Part shown: in pieces, positions 1-7,628 of the stretch
Layout of the letters: every line of letters starts with the position of its first letter
Numbering within the stretch: the first letter of the stretch is position 1
Assembly: GCA_031275955.1 (NCBI GenBank)
Contig: JAISNZ010000200.1
Coordinates: 1-12,470 of the forward strand
Length of the DNA: 12,470 nt
Direction: 5' to 3'
Source: Desulfovibrio sp.
GTDB lineage: Bacteria; Desulfobacterota; Desulfovibrionia; Desulfovibrionales; Desulfovibrionaceae
Notes under the pieces: model-generated
The model's database searches: none
Seen by the model: the letters and a program-made list of their open reading frames with translations, nothing else
What the model was told of the DNA's origin: nothing
Program-made: the position numbers and the translations under genes

Positions 1-1
1 G

Positions 2-1720
2 GCCGTGACCCTGCGCCGGCGAGACGGCGTCAGCAAAAATTTCACGGCCCTGTCCCTTCGTCCCCCTCTGGAAGACGAAAATGGCCTGCCGACCATCGCC
101 GGCGCCATCACGGACCGGAGCCTGGAAGAGCAAAATATCCGCCTGCGCCAGGAATGCGCGCACATGCACCGGCACAACCAGGATCTGGCCCTTTTCTTCG
201 CAGCCGTCTGCCGTCAGGTCCAGTCCCATCTCTTTCCCTATATCCTTAACGGCATCCGCGGGCCGGGGACCCCGCCCAGGGCCGCCTTTGACCGCAAGGC
301 CAACGGCGCGGCGGAATCCGGCCTCCCCGGCGGAGAGGGAGCCGGGGAGGGAGTCCAGCCGGACGCGGCTGAGTCCCCTCGCGGGCAGGAGCAGATTATC
401 CGCGCCCACCAGTCCGCATTTGAAGACATCTACCGGATCTCCCTGGCTGAAGCCGAAAATTCCTTCCCCGCCCCCGCTCCCATGGATTTCATGCAGATTC
501 TGGAGGAAGTCTTCCTCCAGGTCCTGCCCCTCCTGCACGAACAGGGGACGGCCCTGTTCTGCGAAGTGGACAGGAACATCGATCCCCGGGTGTACGGGTT
601 CGACCTCATCCTGCGCCACACTCTTGTGCGGGCTTTGCTCAACGTGGCCGGACCCATGCGCGGCGGCCGGGCCTTTCTTGGCCTGGCCCTCGCCCCCAAC
701 GCCCTGCCCTACGACAGTTCCGGGAAAATTCAGTTCACCCTTTCCTGGGATGCCGGCCCGCTTCCCGATACGGGCCGGCCTGGCGCGCCCGGCGCCGAAG
801 CCCCGCCCCCAGACGTCCTGGAAAGCAACCCCACAGGATTCAGTCAGCGTGAAGAACACGATATCCTCCGTTTCCTGGTGGACAAAATGCAGGGAGAACT
901 CCTGCCGCCCGCCTTCAGCGCCAGTGCCCGATCCATCTGCTTTCTTGTCCGCTTCGGCCTGGAGGCCATGCCGTCCTTTTCCTCCCTGGCAGAACCCCTT
1001 CCGGGGGCGAAGGCAAACCTGTCCCCGGACGCGGAAGGGGATCCCTTTTCCCCGGCGACAGCCTCCGTTCCTCCGCCGGCGACAGCCGGAATTGCCGCTC
1101 CGGAAGAGGATCTTTTCCCGCCTGAAACCGGCGACGCGGACCATCCCTCCCTTGCCTCCCTGGCCGGGTTGCCCGGCCTCCTTGCCCCGGATTCCCCCCA
1201 GTCCCTTGATCTCCTCCCATCCTCCCCCGTCGCCGACGCTGCCGAAGCGCCCCTGGATATCCTGATTCCCGATGAGCAGACCGTTGGCCCGGAAACCGTT
1301 CAGGACGACTCTCTGAACCTCCTGCTCATCGACGCCAACCTCAACGATCGCCTCCTGTTCTCCTCCTGCCTGCGCGGCACCCGCCACCGCGTCACCGAAG
1401 CGCACGACGGCCTGCAGGGAGTTGAAGCCTTTCAAAATCAGGACTTTGACGTTATTTTCATGGATATGGAAATGCCCCTTATGGACGGATACCAGGCCAC
1501 CCGCGTTATCCGCGCCCTGGAAGCCGATGTGGGGCGGCGCCTGACCCCCATCGTCGCCTTTACCCCCCAGATCCTGCCGGAGTTCAAGTACCAGTGCATG
1601 CTGGCCGGGTGTACGGATTTTCTGCTCAAACCCTTTAACCAGGCGAGCCTGCTGGCCATGATCCACGGCTTTTCCCGGGAAAAACGCGCCTTGAGCCTCC
1701 CGGAACGGGAAACCTCCTGA
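2..1720 (+). CDS. Hybrid sensor-kinase-like protein with degenerate catalytic boxes and C-terminal receiver (5' partial)
   Basis: The reading frame is open at the left edge, and the first residues look like the end of a PAS domain leading into ITDRSLEEQN, so the true start lies outside the window. Residue numbers count the GTG at 5 as 1. Residues 40-80 form a helical stretch where a HisKA domain would sit, but the aligned H-box reads AAVCRQVQSHL with no phospho-accepting His. Residues 160-320 follow the layout of a HATPase_c domain: an N-box-like segment (RHTLVRALLN), a weak G1-like DAGPLPD, and no glycine-rich G2 box. A Pro/Ser/Ala-rich linker (about 325-430) leads to a receiver domain (about 437-555) with phospho-acceptor D487 (MDMEMP), T520 and K542. 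The usual acidic pair is D443-A444. It is probably a signalling protein that no longer autophosphorylates. The stop codon overlaps the polA start by one base, which suggests co-transcription. Confidence 0.8.
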   Translation, partial: AVTLRRRDGVSKNFTALSLRPPLEDENGLPTIAGAITDRSLEEQNIRLRQECAHMHRHNQDLALFFAAVCRQVQSHLFPYILNGIRGPGTPPRAAFDRKANGAAESGLPGGEGAGEGVQPDAAESPRGQEQIIRAHQSAFEDIYRISLAEAENSFPAPAPMDFMQILEEVFLQVLPLLHEQGTALFCEVDRNIDPRVYGFDLILRHTLVRALLNVAGPMRGGRAFLGLALAPNALPYDSSGKIQFTLSWDAGPLPDTGRPGAPGAEAPPPDVLESNPTGFSQREEHDILRFLVDKMQGELLPPAFSASARSICFLVRFGLEAMPSFSSLAEPLPGAKANLSPDAEGDPFSPATASVPPPATAGIAAPEEDLFPPETGDADHPSLASLAGLPGLLAPDSPQSLDLLPSSPVADAAEAPLDILIPDEQTVGPETVQDDSLNLLLIDANLNDRLLFSSCLRGTRHRVTEAHDGLQGVEAFQNQDFDVIFMDMEMPLMDGYQATRVIRALEADVGRRLTPIVAFTPQILPEFKYQCMLAGCTDFLLKPFNQASLLAMIHGFSREKRALSLPERETS

Positions 1721-4452
1721 TGTCCCTGACGACGCGGCTCGCCCTTGCTCCGGAACCCGTCTACCTGATGGACGGTTCCGCCTTCGTCTTCCGGGGATTT
1801 TACGCCTTTCAGCACATGTCCCGCCAGGACGGCTTTCCCACAAACGTCCTGTATATCGTGACCCGTATCCTGCTCAGGCTTTTACGCGAGGAGCGGCCCC
1901 GGCATTTCGCCTTCATCCTGGACGGTCGGGGGCGGACTTTCCGCCACGCGCTCTTTCCCGCCTACAAAGCGCAGCGTTCGGCCACGCCGGAACCGCTGGT
2001 CAGGCAAATCCCGCCCCTGTGCGATCTGGTGCAAGCCCTGGGTCTGCCCCTTCTGATTTCAGAGGACTGCGAAGCCGACGATTACATCGCCTCCCTGGCT
2101 TTTGCCCTGCGCAACGAGCATTCCGTGATCCTCCTGGGGGCGGACAAAGATTTGAAACAATGCCTGCACGCCAATGTCCTGCTTTGGGATCCCGCGGCCA
2201 GGGAGGAAAAAATCGTCACCCTGGCCGATTTTCACCGGGAAAACGACTTCAGCCCGGAGGCCTGGCCCGATTATCAGGCCCTGGTGGGAGACAGCAGCGA
2301 CAACATCCCCGGGATTCCCCAAATCGGCCCCAAGACGGCCCTGAGCCTGATCCGGGAATTTGCGAGCCTGGAAAATATCTTCCTCCGTCTTGCCGCCGTG
2401 CCGCCCAAGACGCGCGCCAAACTGGAAGGACGCCGCGAATCCGCCCTGCTCTATCGGGAACTCACCACCCTGCGCACCGATCTTCGTCCGGCGGCGGGGC
2501 TTGCCGACCTTGCCGTCCGGCCGGCGGACCAAGGGGAACTGCTGCGCATCCTGAATACATATGAACTGCGCAGCCTGATCCGGGAAGTGGAGTCCATGGG
2601 CCGGCTCGGCCTCTTTGACCGCGCCCCGGAGGATCTGTCTTCAGAATCCCCCTCAACATCCGTGGAACCATCCCCGGCCGGAAGGCCGGAAAAAACGGCG
2701 GGACAGCCCGGAAAGACAGGGGAACCCTCTCCCCGGACCCAGGCCAGTCTCTTCGCTGGGCTTCCCTCCCCGGCGGCGTATGCCTTTCCCGTTACTCCCG
2801 ACCCCTCGGCCCTGCCCGGATCGGACGCCGCGCTGGCCCTTTTCCCTCCTGGAGAGAACGCCCCCGGCATCCTCATCGCCGGCCGGACCCCCGCTCCCTG
2901 GGAACGGCTCTATACCGGCTCCCTGGATTCTCTGGTCCGGGAACTGCTGCCCCGGGCCCACAGCCTGACCCTGGTGACCCCGGACAGCAAAACCCTGCGC
3001 CGGACCTGGCCGGCCCTGCGCAAACTCCCCCCCGCAGTCTGGTTTGATCTTTCACTGGCCGCCTACCTGCTGAGCCCCGAGGATCGCGCCTATTCCTGGC
3101 CCCACCTCTCCGCCCGCTGGGGGGACCAGGACGGCCCGGACCCCTCCGCCCATCCCGGCCTCCTGCTCCTGGCCCTGCACGATCTTTTCCGGAACCGCCT
3201 CGCCGCCGCCGGACTCACCCCTGTCTTCGCCGATCTGGAAATGCCCCTTGTCCCGGTCCTGGCCGACATGGAGGAACGCGGCATCACCATAGACAAACAG
3301 TCCTTCGCCCGGTTTCTGGCCGAGGTCCAGGCGGATCTGGAAACCCTGACCAGCCGCATCCATGCCCAGTCCGGGCGGACCTTCAACATCCGCTCCGGAC
3401 AGCAGCTCGCCGATGTCCTCTTCTCCGTCCTGAACCTGCCCAAAACAGCCAGAACCAGGGGAGGAGCCGCCTCCACCTCGCAGGAATCCCTGGAAAAACT
3501 CGTCGGCAAACACCCCGTTGTCGAGACGATCCTCCAGTACCGGAAACTGGAGAAACTCCGCTCCACCTACCTGGAACCCCTCCCCTTCCTGGCCGACGCC
3601 GCAAACCGCGTCCATACCACCTTCAACCAAACCGCCACAGCCACCGGACGCCTGTCCTCCAGCAACCCCAACCTCCAGAACATTCCCATCCGGGGCCCCA
3701 TGGGCGGACGCATGCGATCCTGCTTCATCGCCACCAAAGGCTCCCTGCTGGTCTGCGCCGACTATTCCCAGATCGAGCTGCGCGTCCTGGCCCATCTTTC
3801 CGCGGATCCCGCCCTCCTGGACGCCTTCCGCAAAAACGAGGATATCCACACCCGCACCGCCAGCCTCCTCTTTGATCTCGATCCGGCCTCCGTCACCGCG
3901 GAACAACGCCGGAACGCCAAAACCATCAATTTCGGCATCATCTACGGCATGGGCGCCCAGCGTCTGGCCCAGGAACTGCATATCCCCCTCAAGGAGGCCA
4001 AATCCTTCATTGATCTCTATTTTCAGCGCCTCTCCCGCCTCAAGGCCTTTTACGACACCATTGAAAACGAGGCCCGCGCCCACGGCTTTGTCGCCACCAT
4101 GACCGGCCGCCGGCGTTTCATTCCCGACATCCTCTCCCAAAACAACCAGCTGCGCACCCAGGCTCGCCGGCAGGCCATCAACACCCGCATCCAGGGTTCC
4201 GCCGCCGACATCATCAAACTGGCCATGCTCGCGGTGGACGGCGACCCGGCGCTCCGGAATCTGGACGCCCGGCTTCTGCTGCAAATCCACGATGAGCTTG
4301 TGCTTGAAGTCCCAGCGCAGAACGCCCCCGAAGCGGCCTGCCGCCTGGAGGCCCTCATGGGCGCCGTCCAGCCCGCAGGCCAGCCCCTCTCCATTCCCCT
4401 GCTTGTCTCCTGCGCCACAGGCCGGACCTGGGCGGAAGCCCACGGCGCGTAG
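1720..4452 (+). CDS. polA: DNA polymerase I
   Basis: This 910-residue protein is close in length to E. coli Pol I (928). It fills gaps in DNA repair and removes RNA primers. The N-terminal 5'-3' exonuclease (about 1-300) shows D18 in YLMDGSA, the CEADDYIASLA and GADKDLKQ motifs, and the helix-hairpin-helix segment GDSSDNIPGIPQIGPKTA. A Pro/Ser-rich linker (about 305-350) follows. The middle domain (about 350-510) lacks the DxE motif of the 3'-5' proofreading exonuclease and its YxxxD motif, keeping only an FDLSLAAYLL segment, so proofreading is probably absent. The polymerase domain has motif A (ADYSQIELR, D681), motif B (RRNAKTINFGIIYG; K734, F738, Y742) and motif C (QIHDELV, D858). The ATG at 1720 shares a base with the stop of the upstream gene (TGATG), which suggests translational coupling. 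The family call is secure. Confidence 0.97.
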   Translation: MSLTTRLALAPEPVYLMDGSAFVFRGFYAFQHMSRQDGFPTNVLYIVTRILLRLLREERPRHFAFILDGRGRTFRHALFPAYKAQRSATPEPLVRQIPPLCDLVQALGLPLLISEDCEADDYIASLAFALRNEHSVILLGADKDLKQCLHANVLLWDPAAREEKIVTLADFHRENDFSPEAWPDYQALVGDSSDNIPGIPQIGPKTALSLIREFASLENIFLRLAAVPPKTRAKLEGRRESALLYRELTTLRTDLRPAAGLADLAVRPADQGELLRILNTYELRSLIREVESMGRLGLFDRAPEDLSSESPSTSVEPSPAGRPEKTAGQPGKTGEPSPRTQASLFAGLPSPAAYAFPVTPDPSALPGSDAALALFPPGENAPGILIAGRTPAPWERLYTGSLDSLVRELLPRAHSLTLVTPDSKTLRRTWPALRKLPPAVWFDLSLAAYLLSPEDRAYSWPHLSARWGDQDGPDPSAHPGLLLLALHDLFRNRLAAAGLTPVFADLEMPLVPVLADMEERGITIDKQSFARFLAEVQADLETLTSRIHAQSGRTFNIRSGQQLADVLFSVLNLPKTARTRGGAASTSQESLEKLVGKHPVVETILQYRKLEKLRSTYLEPLPFLADAANRVHTTFNQTATATGRLSSSNPNLQNIPIRGPMGGRMRSCFIATKGSLLVCADYSQIELRVLAHLSADPALLDAFRKNEDIHTRTASLLFDLDPASVTAEQRRNAKTINFGIIYGMGAQRLAQELHIPLKEAKSFIDLYFQRLSRLKAFYDTIENEARAHGFVATMTGRRRFIPDILSQNNQLRTQARRQAINTRIQGSAADIIKLAMLAVDGDPALRNLDARLLLQIHDELVLEVPAQNAPEAACRLEALMGAVQPAGQPLSIPLLVSCATGRTWAEAHGA

Positions 4453-4518
4453 AGCAATGCCCCCATATTCGGTTTGAAAATGGAATCAGCGGCAGGATGT
4501 CGCGGCGCAAGGCGCGGC

Positions 4519-4566
4519 ATTTCGAGCGGCAAGGCCGCGTTCCCGCCGCAGCCGCCAGATCGAAAT
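4519..4566. repeat. Compound stem-loop in the polA convergent gap
   Basis: The 146-bp gap between polA and the convergent exported-protein gene holds no convincing ORF. It contains a perfect 7-bp inverted repeat ATTTCGA/TCGAAAT (4519-4525 and 4560-4566). Just inside are GCGGC (4526-4530) and GCCGC (4551-4555), giving a 12-bp stem with one bulge. A competing small hairpin GCGGC-AAG-GCCGC lies at 4526-4538. No T-tract follows on either strand, so it is not a standard intrinsic terminator. It may be a REP-like repeat or help stop converging transcription. The 10-bp palindrome GATTCGAATC at 4591-4600 overlaps the stop of the minus-strand gene. Confidence 0.4.
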
Positions 4567-4598
4567 CGCAGGGACGCGGTTTTGATTTGAGATTCGAA

Positions 4599-5369
4599 TC
4601 AGACCCGCTTCGCCCTGCGGAACCGGCGGGCGATGTAGACGGCGAGAAGAATCACGCCGATCAGCATCAGGTAGTCCAGAAACGAAGCCTCAAAAGGCGG
4701 CCGCACATTTTGCAGGGCATTCTCCGGCAGGATGCGCAAGGCGCGCACGCTGGCGGCAATATCCCTGTCATACTCGGCCTGGGGCGGACCGTCATACAGG
4801 GTCATCAGCACCAGGGCCCCGTGCGCGGTCAGCGTCAGCCTGATCAGCCGGTGGCGGGTCGTGGCCTCTTCCTGGGAAAAATCCAGCACGGAACGCAAAT
4901 TGAGCGCGAAAAAATCCTCCCCCAGGTAGCTGTTGACCATGATGCTCCCGGGAAAAAGCTCCAGAAAGGACTCCTGCACGGCGTTGGCCAGGGTGGCCGC
5001 GACGGCCCTGGATTTTTGAGCCAGGTCCTTTACGGCCTCCGCGTCCAGGCCGAGGCTCGCGTAATCAAGGGCGAACACGATCAGAGCCGGAGAAGCCGGA
5101 GCGCTGTCCGGCAGGAAGGCGCCCCGCATGGAGGATGCCCCGCGAATGACCCCGTCGCGCATAAAAACGACGCATACCCGGCGGGCCTGTTCCTCCAGAA
5201 GGCGGGCGTCCGTAATCTCCAGCCAGTCGGAAGAAGGCAGAGGCAACTCGTACCCCGCGCCGTCGTCCCGCAAAAGGGGAGGGGCCGGCGCCTCCTGCGC
5301 GCTCAAGGGAGAAGGAATGAACAACCAGGCGGCAAAAAAAAGAACTGCGAAATATATCCGCACGCCCAC
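4599..5369 (-). CDS. Exported, C-terminally membrane-anchored protein of unknown function
   Basis: The 256-residue product begins with a signal peptide: hydrophobic YFAVLFFAAWLFI and a likely cleavage site after PLSA, before QEAPAPP. The body (about 25-225) is soluble with mixed predicted alpha/beta character. A single hydrophobic helix (about 231-246, DYLMLIGVILLAVYIA) and a basic tail (RRFRRAKRV) close the protein, so the bulk should face the periplasm with the tail in the cytoplasm. I do not recognise the family. The end of the body (LTLTAHGALVLMTLYD followed by a DRDIAASVRALRI helix) loosely recalls Mog1/PsbP/DcrB-like folds, which is only a guess. The start used is GTG at 5369. A second in-frame GTG at 5363 is better spaced from GGAGGG and also keeps the signal peptide. 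A plus-strand frame over the same bases has no such features. Confidence 0.75.
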   Translation of the reverse strand: MGVRIYFAVLFFAAWLFIPSPLSAQEAPAPPLLRDDGAGYELPLPSSDWLEITDARLLEEQARRVCVVFMRDGVIRGASSMRGAFLPDSAPASPALIVFALDYASLGLDAEAVKDLAQKSRAVAATLANAVQESFLELFPGSIMVNSYLGEDFFALNLRSVLDFSQEEATTRHRLIRLTLTAHGALVLMTLYDGPPQAEYDRDIAASVRALRILPENALQNVRPPFEASFLDYLMLIGVILLAVYIARRFRRAKRV

Positions 5370-5446
5370 AGCCCTCCATACGGCCGGCCTGCGGAGCGCC
5401 GGGCGCTGCGCAGGCCGGATTGGCCTTTAGATGCTGTCGTCTCAAG

Positions 5447-5452
5447 ATTATA
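5447..5452 (-). promoter_or_regulatory. Candidate -10 box for the exported-protein gene
   Basis: A perfect TATAAT lies on the minus strand about 80 bases upstream of the GTG start, at the edge of a strongly AT-rich stretch (about 5448-5523) that contrasts with the GC-rich surroundings. No good -35 hexamer is seen at 16-18 bp. An overlapping TATAAT also exists on the plus strand (5449-5454). The call rests on the -10 match and location only. Confidence 0.3.
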
Positions 5453-5520
5453 ATTTACTGAAATCACTGCCGCTTTTAAAAAAAATTGATGTTTTTTGTT
5501 TTATTTCAGCATATTATGAT

Positions 5521-5647
5521 TTAGGGCGGTTCAACTTTGAAAATGTTGGACTGCTCTGCAGGGATTTGCCCGCAAATCCTTGCCGCGAGATTGTCGCCAG
5601 GCGGGCAAAGCCCGCCTGGCGACAATCTCAAGATGAAATCGCTCTAA
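5521..5647. repeat. Nested palindromic intergenic element, about 127 bp
   Basis: The ends TTAGGGCGGTT (5521-5531) and AATCGCTCTAA (5637-5647) pair over 11 positions with two G:U pairs. The outer 27 bases at each end match at 18 positions when one is inverted. Inside are three hairpins: 5523-5535 with 5545-5557 (13 pairs, three G:U, in the plus-sense RNA); GGATTTGC/GCAAATCC at 5562-5569 and 5572-5579 with a 2-base loop; and the perfect 20-bp-arm hairpin at 5587-5629. No ORF of note is contained in it. It resembles a REP/MITE-type repeat or a structured RNA; copy number in the genome is unknown. It occupies much of the gap between the permease and the exported-protein gene. Confidence 0.55.
5587..5629. 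repeat. Perfect 20-bp-arm hairpin with AAA loop
   Basis: Arms at 5587-5606 and 5610-5629 are exact reverse complements around a 3-base AAA loop (TTT on the minus strand). It begins about 30 bases past the permease stop codon, so it could stabilise or end the minus-strand transcript. No U-tract follows on that side, so it does not fit a classical intrinsic terminator. It forms the core of the larger palindromic element. Confidence 0.75.
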
Positions 5648-5659
5648 TGACGCCACCAT

Positions 5660-7069
5660 TTAGTATATTCCGGTCAGACCATAGATAATGAGCCCGCCAA
5701 TCAAGCCGAGCAGCGGACCGACGGTGGCCACGACAAAGATGGGGATATACGCCTGACGGTGCGTCAGGCCGGTCACGAACATGGAGGTGATCACCGCGCC
5801 GTTATGCGGCAGGCTGTCCAGACCGCTCGCCGCCAGAGAGGCAACGCGGTGGGCTATCTCCAGAGGTATTTTCGCCTCGTTGCACATCTGGATGAACATA
5901 TCGGACATGGCCGCCATGGCGATGGCGATGCCGCCGGAGGCCGAGCCCACGATGCCGCACAGCACGTTCACGGTGACAGCCTCGGTGATCAGCGGGTTGC
6001 CGCCGAAGCCCTTGAACAGCTCGACCATGAACAGGAACCCGGGCAGGGCGGCGATAATGGAACCGTAGCCGAATTCCGAGGCCGTGTTCATGATGGCCAG
6101 AAGAGAGGCGGCCATGGCTGACTTCATCCCTTCATGGAAGCCCTTGACGATGGGCTTCAGGGCCAGGAGGATGGTGGCGAGGATGGCCGCGATCATGGCG
6201 ACTTCCACGGCCCACATGCCGCGCATGGACCCCACGCTGATTTCTATGGTCTGCTTCAGGCCGGGAAAGTCCAGGACGTACTTGTCGCCGAAAAAGTAGG
6301 GCACGCCGTACTTGGTCATGACATAGTTGATTATGCCCACGAGCAGCAGGGGAAGCATGGCGATGCCCCAGTGCGGCAGCTTCATGTTGGGATCAAGCGG
6401 ATCGGGTTCCTGCAAAAGCTCCATGCCGCCGGAGTATGTTTCTCCGCTGGCTCTGGATTTTCTCATCTCACGCACGAAATAGGCCATGCCGAAGCCGAAG
6501 ATGATTATGGTGGCGATGATGCCCATTATGGGGGCGGAGTAAGCGTCGGTCTTGAAGTAGGAGGTGGGGATGAGGTTCTGGATCTGGGGAGATCCCGGCA
6601 GAGCGGACATGACAAAGGTGATGCCGCCCAGCCAGATGGCGCCGGGGATGAAGCGTTTGGGAACTCCAGCCAGCTTGAACATTTCCGCGGCGAAAGGATA
6701 CACGGTGAACACCACCACATGGGTGGAAACGCCGCCGTAACTCAAGATCGCCGCCACCAGCACGATGGTCAGGATGGCGTTTTGCGGGCCCACCGCTTTA
6801 AAGATGGCGTGGGTCAGGGATTTGGCGAAACCGGACATTTCCACGACTTTGCCGAAAATAGCCCCCAGCATGAAGAAGGGAAAGAAGTTGCGCACAAACT
6901 CGGAAGTCTTCTGCATGAACAGGTTGGTATACGCTGGCAAGATGGACAGAGGCTCCAAAAAGGCCACAGCCGTCAAGGCGACAATCGGCGCGAAGATAAT
7001 GACGCTGTAGCCCCGATAGGCCACAAGCATCAGGACAAACAAGGCCAATACAACAATTAATATATCCAT
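5660..7069 (-). CDS. GntP-family carboxylate permease
   Basis: This 469-residue, very hydrophobic protein has a series of membrane helices from the N-terminus (MDILIVVLALFVLMLVAYRG) to the C-terminal GPLLGLIGGLIIYGL, matching the length and layout of GntP-family proton symporters (about 440-470 residues). Family-like segments include GGVSTHVVVFTVYPFA, ALPGSPQIQNLIP and GLDSLPHNGAVITSMFVTGLTHRQAY; the last resembles the hydroxybutyrate-permease-like branch of the family. It sits in the inner membrane. As the last gene of the acyl-CoA cluster it probably imports the short 3-hydroxy or unsaturated carboxylate that the CoA-transferase activates; the substrate is inferred from context only. AAGGAGC stands just upstream of the ATG at 7069, and the gap to the MaoC gene is only 15 bases, so the two are surely co-transcribed. 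Confidence 0.9.
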   Translation of the reverse strand: MDILIVVLALFVLMLVAYRGYSVIIFAPIVALTAVAFLEPLSILPAYTNLFMQKTSEFVRNFFPFFMLGAIFGKVVEMSGFAKSLTHAIFKAVGPQNAILTIVLVAAILSYGGVSTHVVVFTVYPFAAEMFKLAGVPKRFIPGAIWLGGITFVMSALPGSPQIQNLIPTSYFKTDAYSAPIMGIIATIIIFGFGMAYFVREMRKSRASGETYSGGMELLQEPDPLDPNMKLPHWGIAMLPLLLVGIINYVMTKYGVPYFFGDKYVLDFPGLKQTIEISVGSMRGMWAVEVAMIAAILATILLALKPIVKGFHEGMKSAMAASLLAIMNTASEFGYGSIIAALPGFLFMVELFKGFGGNPLITEAVTVNVLCGIVGSASGGIAIAMAAMSDMFIQMCNEAKIPLEIAHRVASLAASGLDSLPHNGAVITSMFVTGLTHRQAYIPIFVVATVGPLLGLIGGLIIYGLTGIY

Positions 7070-7084
7070 TTTGCGCTCCTTGAG

Positions 7085-7528
7085 TTACAAGGTATCTTCC
7101 ACATGCTTTGCCGCAATCGCTATGGCTTCTCCTTCCACGACAATGTCTCCGTTTTGATTGATGCAACGCGTCGCCATACGGATGCGGTTTTTTTCCATTT
7201 TTTCCATGACTTCGCATTCCGCGCGCAGCGTGTCGCCGATCTTCACGGGACGTTTGAAATAACAGCTCTGGGAAACGTATAAAGCCCCCTTGCCGGGGAT
7301 ATACATGCCCACAAGGGTGGAAAAAAGGGAGGCGGAGAGCATGCCCTGGGCGATGCGCCCTCCCATTTTTTTGCCCAGGGAACTGGTCGTGGCGTAAACC
7401 TCATCCACATGGATGGGGTTAAAGTCCGCCGTCACGGCCGAAAAGCTGTGAATGTCCGCCTCTGTGACCGTCTTGGAGAAGGATGCCTTCTCCCCCACCA
7501 CAATCTCGTCGTACGTCTTTCCCCGCAT
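7085..7528 (-). CDS. MaoC-like (R)-specific enoyl-CoA hydratase
   Basis: This 147-residue single hot-dog domain protein matches PhaJ/MaoC hydratases, which reversibly convert trans-2-enoyl-CoA (for example crotonyl-CoA) into (R)-3-hydroxyacyl-CoA. The hydratase-2 motif is SAVTADFNPIHVDEVYA, with the catalytic Asp-His pair at D35 and H40. The later segments GGRIAQGMLSASLFSTLVG and YFKRPVKIGDTL are also typical. The frame can be extended six codons to a TTG at 7546. AGAAGGAGGG lies just before the ATG at 7528, so the ATG is chosen. In this cluster it could dehydrate an imported (R)-3-hydroxyacid after CoA activation, complementing the (S)-type crotonase encoded upstream. The exact chain length accepted is not readable from sequence. 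Confidence 0.9.
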   Translation of the reverse strand: MRGKTYDEIVVGEKASFSKTVTEADIHSFSAVTADFNPIHVDEVYATTSSLGKKMGGRIAQGMLSASLFSTLVGMYIPGKGALYVSQSCYFKRPVKIGDTLRAECEVMEKMEKNRIRMATRCINQNGDIVVEGEAIAIAAKHVEDTL

Positions 7529-7580
7529 GGACCCTCCTTCTGCCAAGAGCAGGGTTACAGGGTGAAAGGGTCTTTCCCGG

Positions 7581-7606
7581 GCGCCGGCGGCGGCGTCCGC
7601 CGGCGC
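7581..7606. repeat. GC-rich hairpin between dehydrogenase and MaoC genes
   Basis: Perfect 10-bp arms GCGCCGGCGG and CCGCCGGCGC flank a 6-base spacer (7591-7596). It lies in the 100-bp gap after the acyl-CoA dehydrogenase stop. A weaker GAAAG-GGT-CTTTC hairpin adjoins it (about 7564-7576). No T-tract follows on the minus strand, so it may act in mRNA processing or stability, or as a partial pause, rather than as a full terminator. Confidence 0.6.
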
Positions 7607-7628
7607 TTTCCAGGCCCGCGGACGATCC

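Noticed and set aside
3052..4443. 463-residue open frame on the minus strand across polA
   Set aside because: It is antisense to the polymerase motifs of polA, has low-complexity Gly/Asp-rich composition, and is explained by GC-rich codon use in the real gene.
4497..5453. 318-residue open frame on the plus strand
   Set aside because: It is antisense to the exported-protein gene, which has a clear signal peptide and membrane anchor; the plus-strand product is Gln/Arg/Gly-rich with no domain.
5431..5688. 85-residue plus-strand frame in the AT-rich gap
   Set aside because: It runs through the palindromic element and into the end of the permease gene, with no ribosome binding site and no domain.
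6134..7060. 308-residue open frame on the plus strand
   Set aside because: It is the complement of the GntP permease gene; the His/Asp/Gly-rich product is typical of an antisense shadow of membrane-helix codons.
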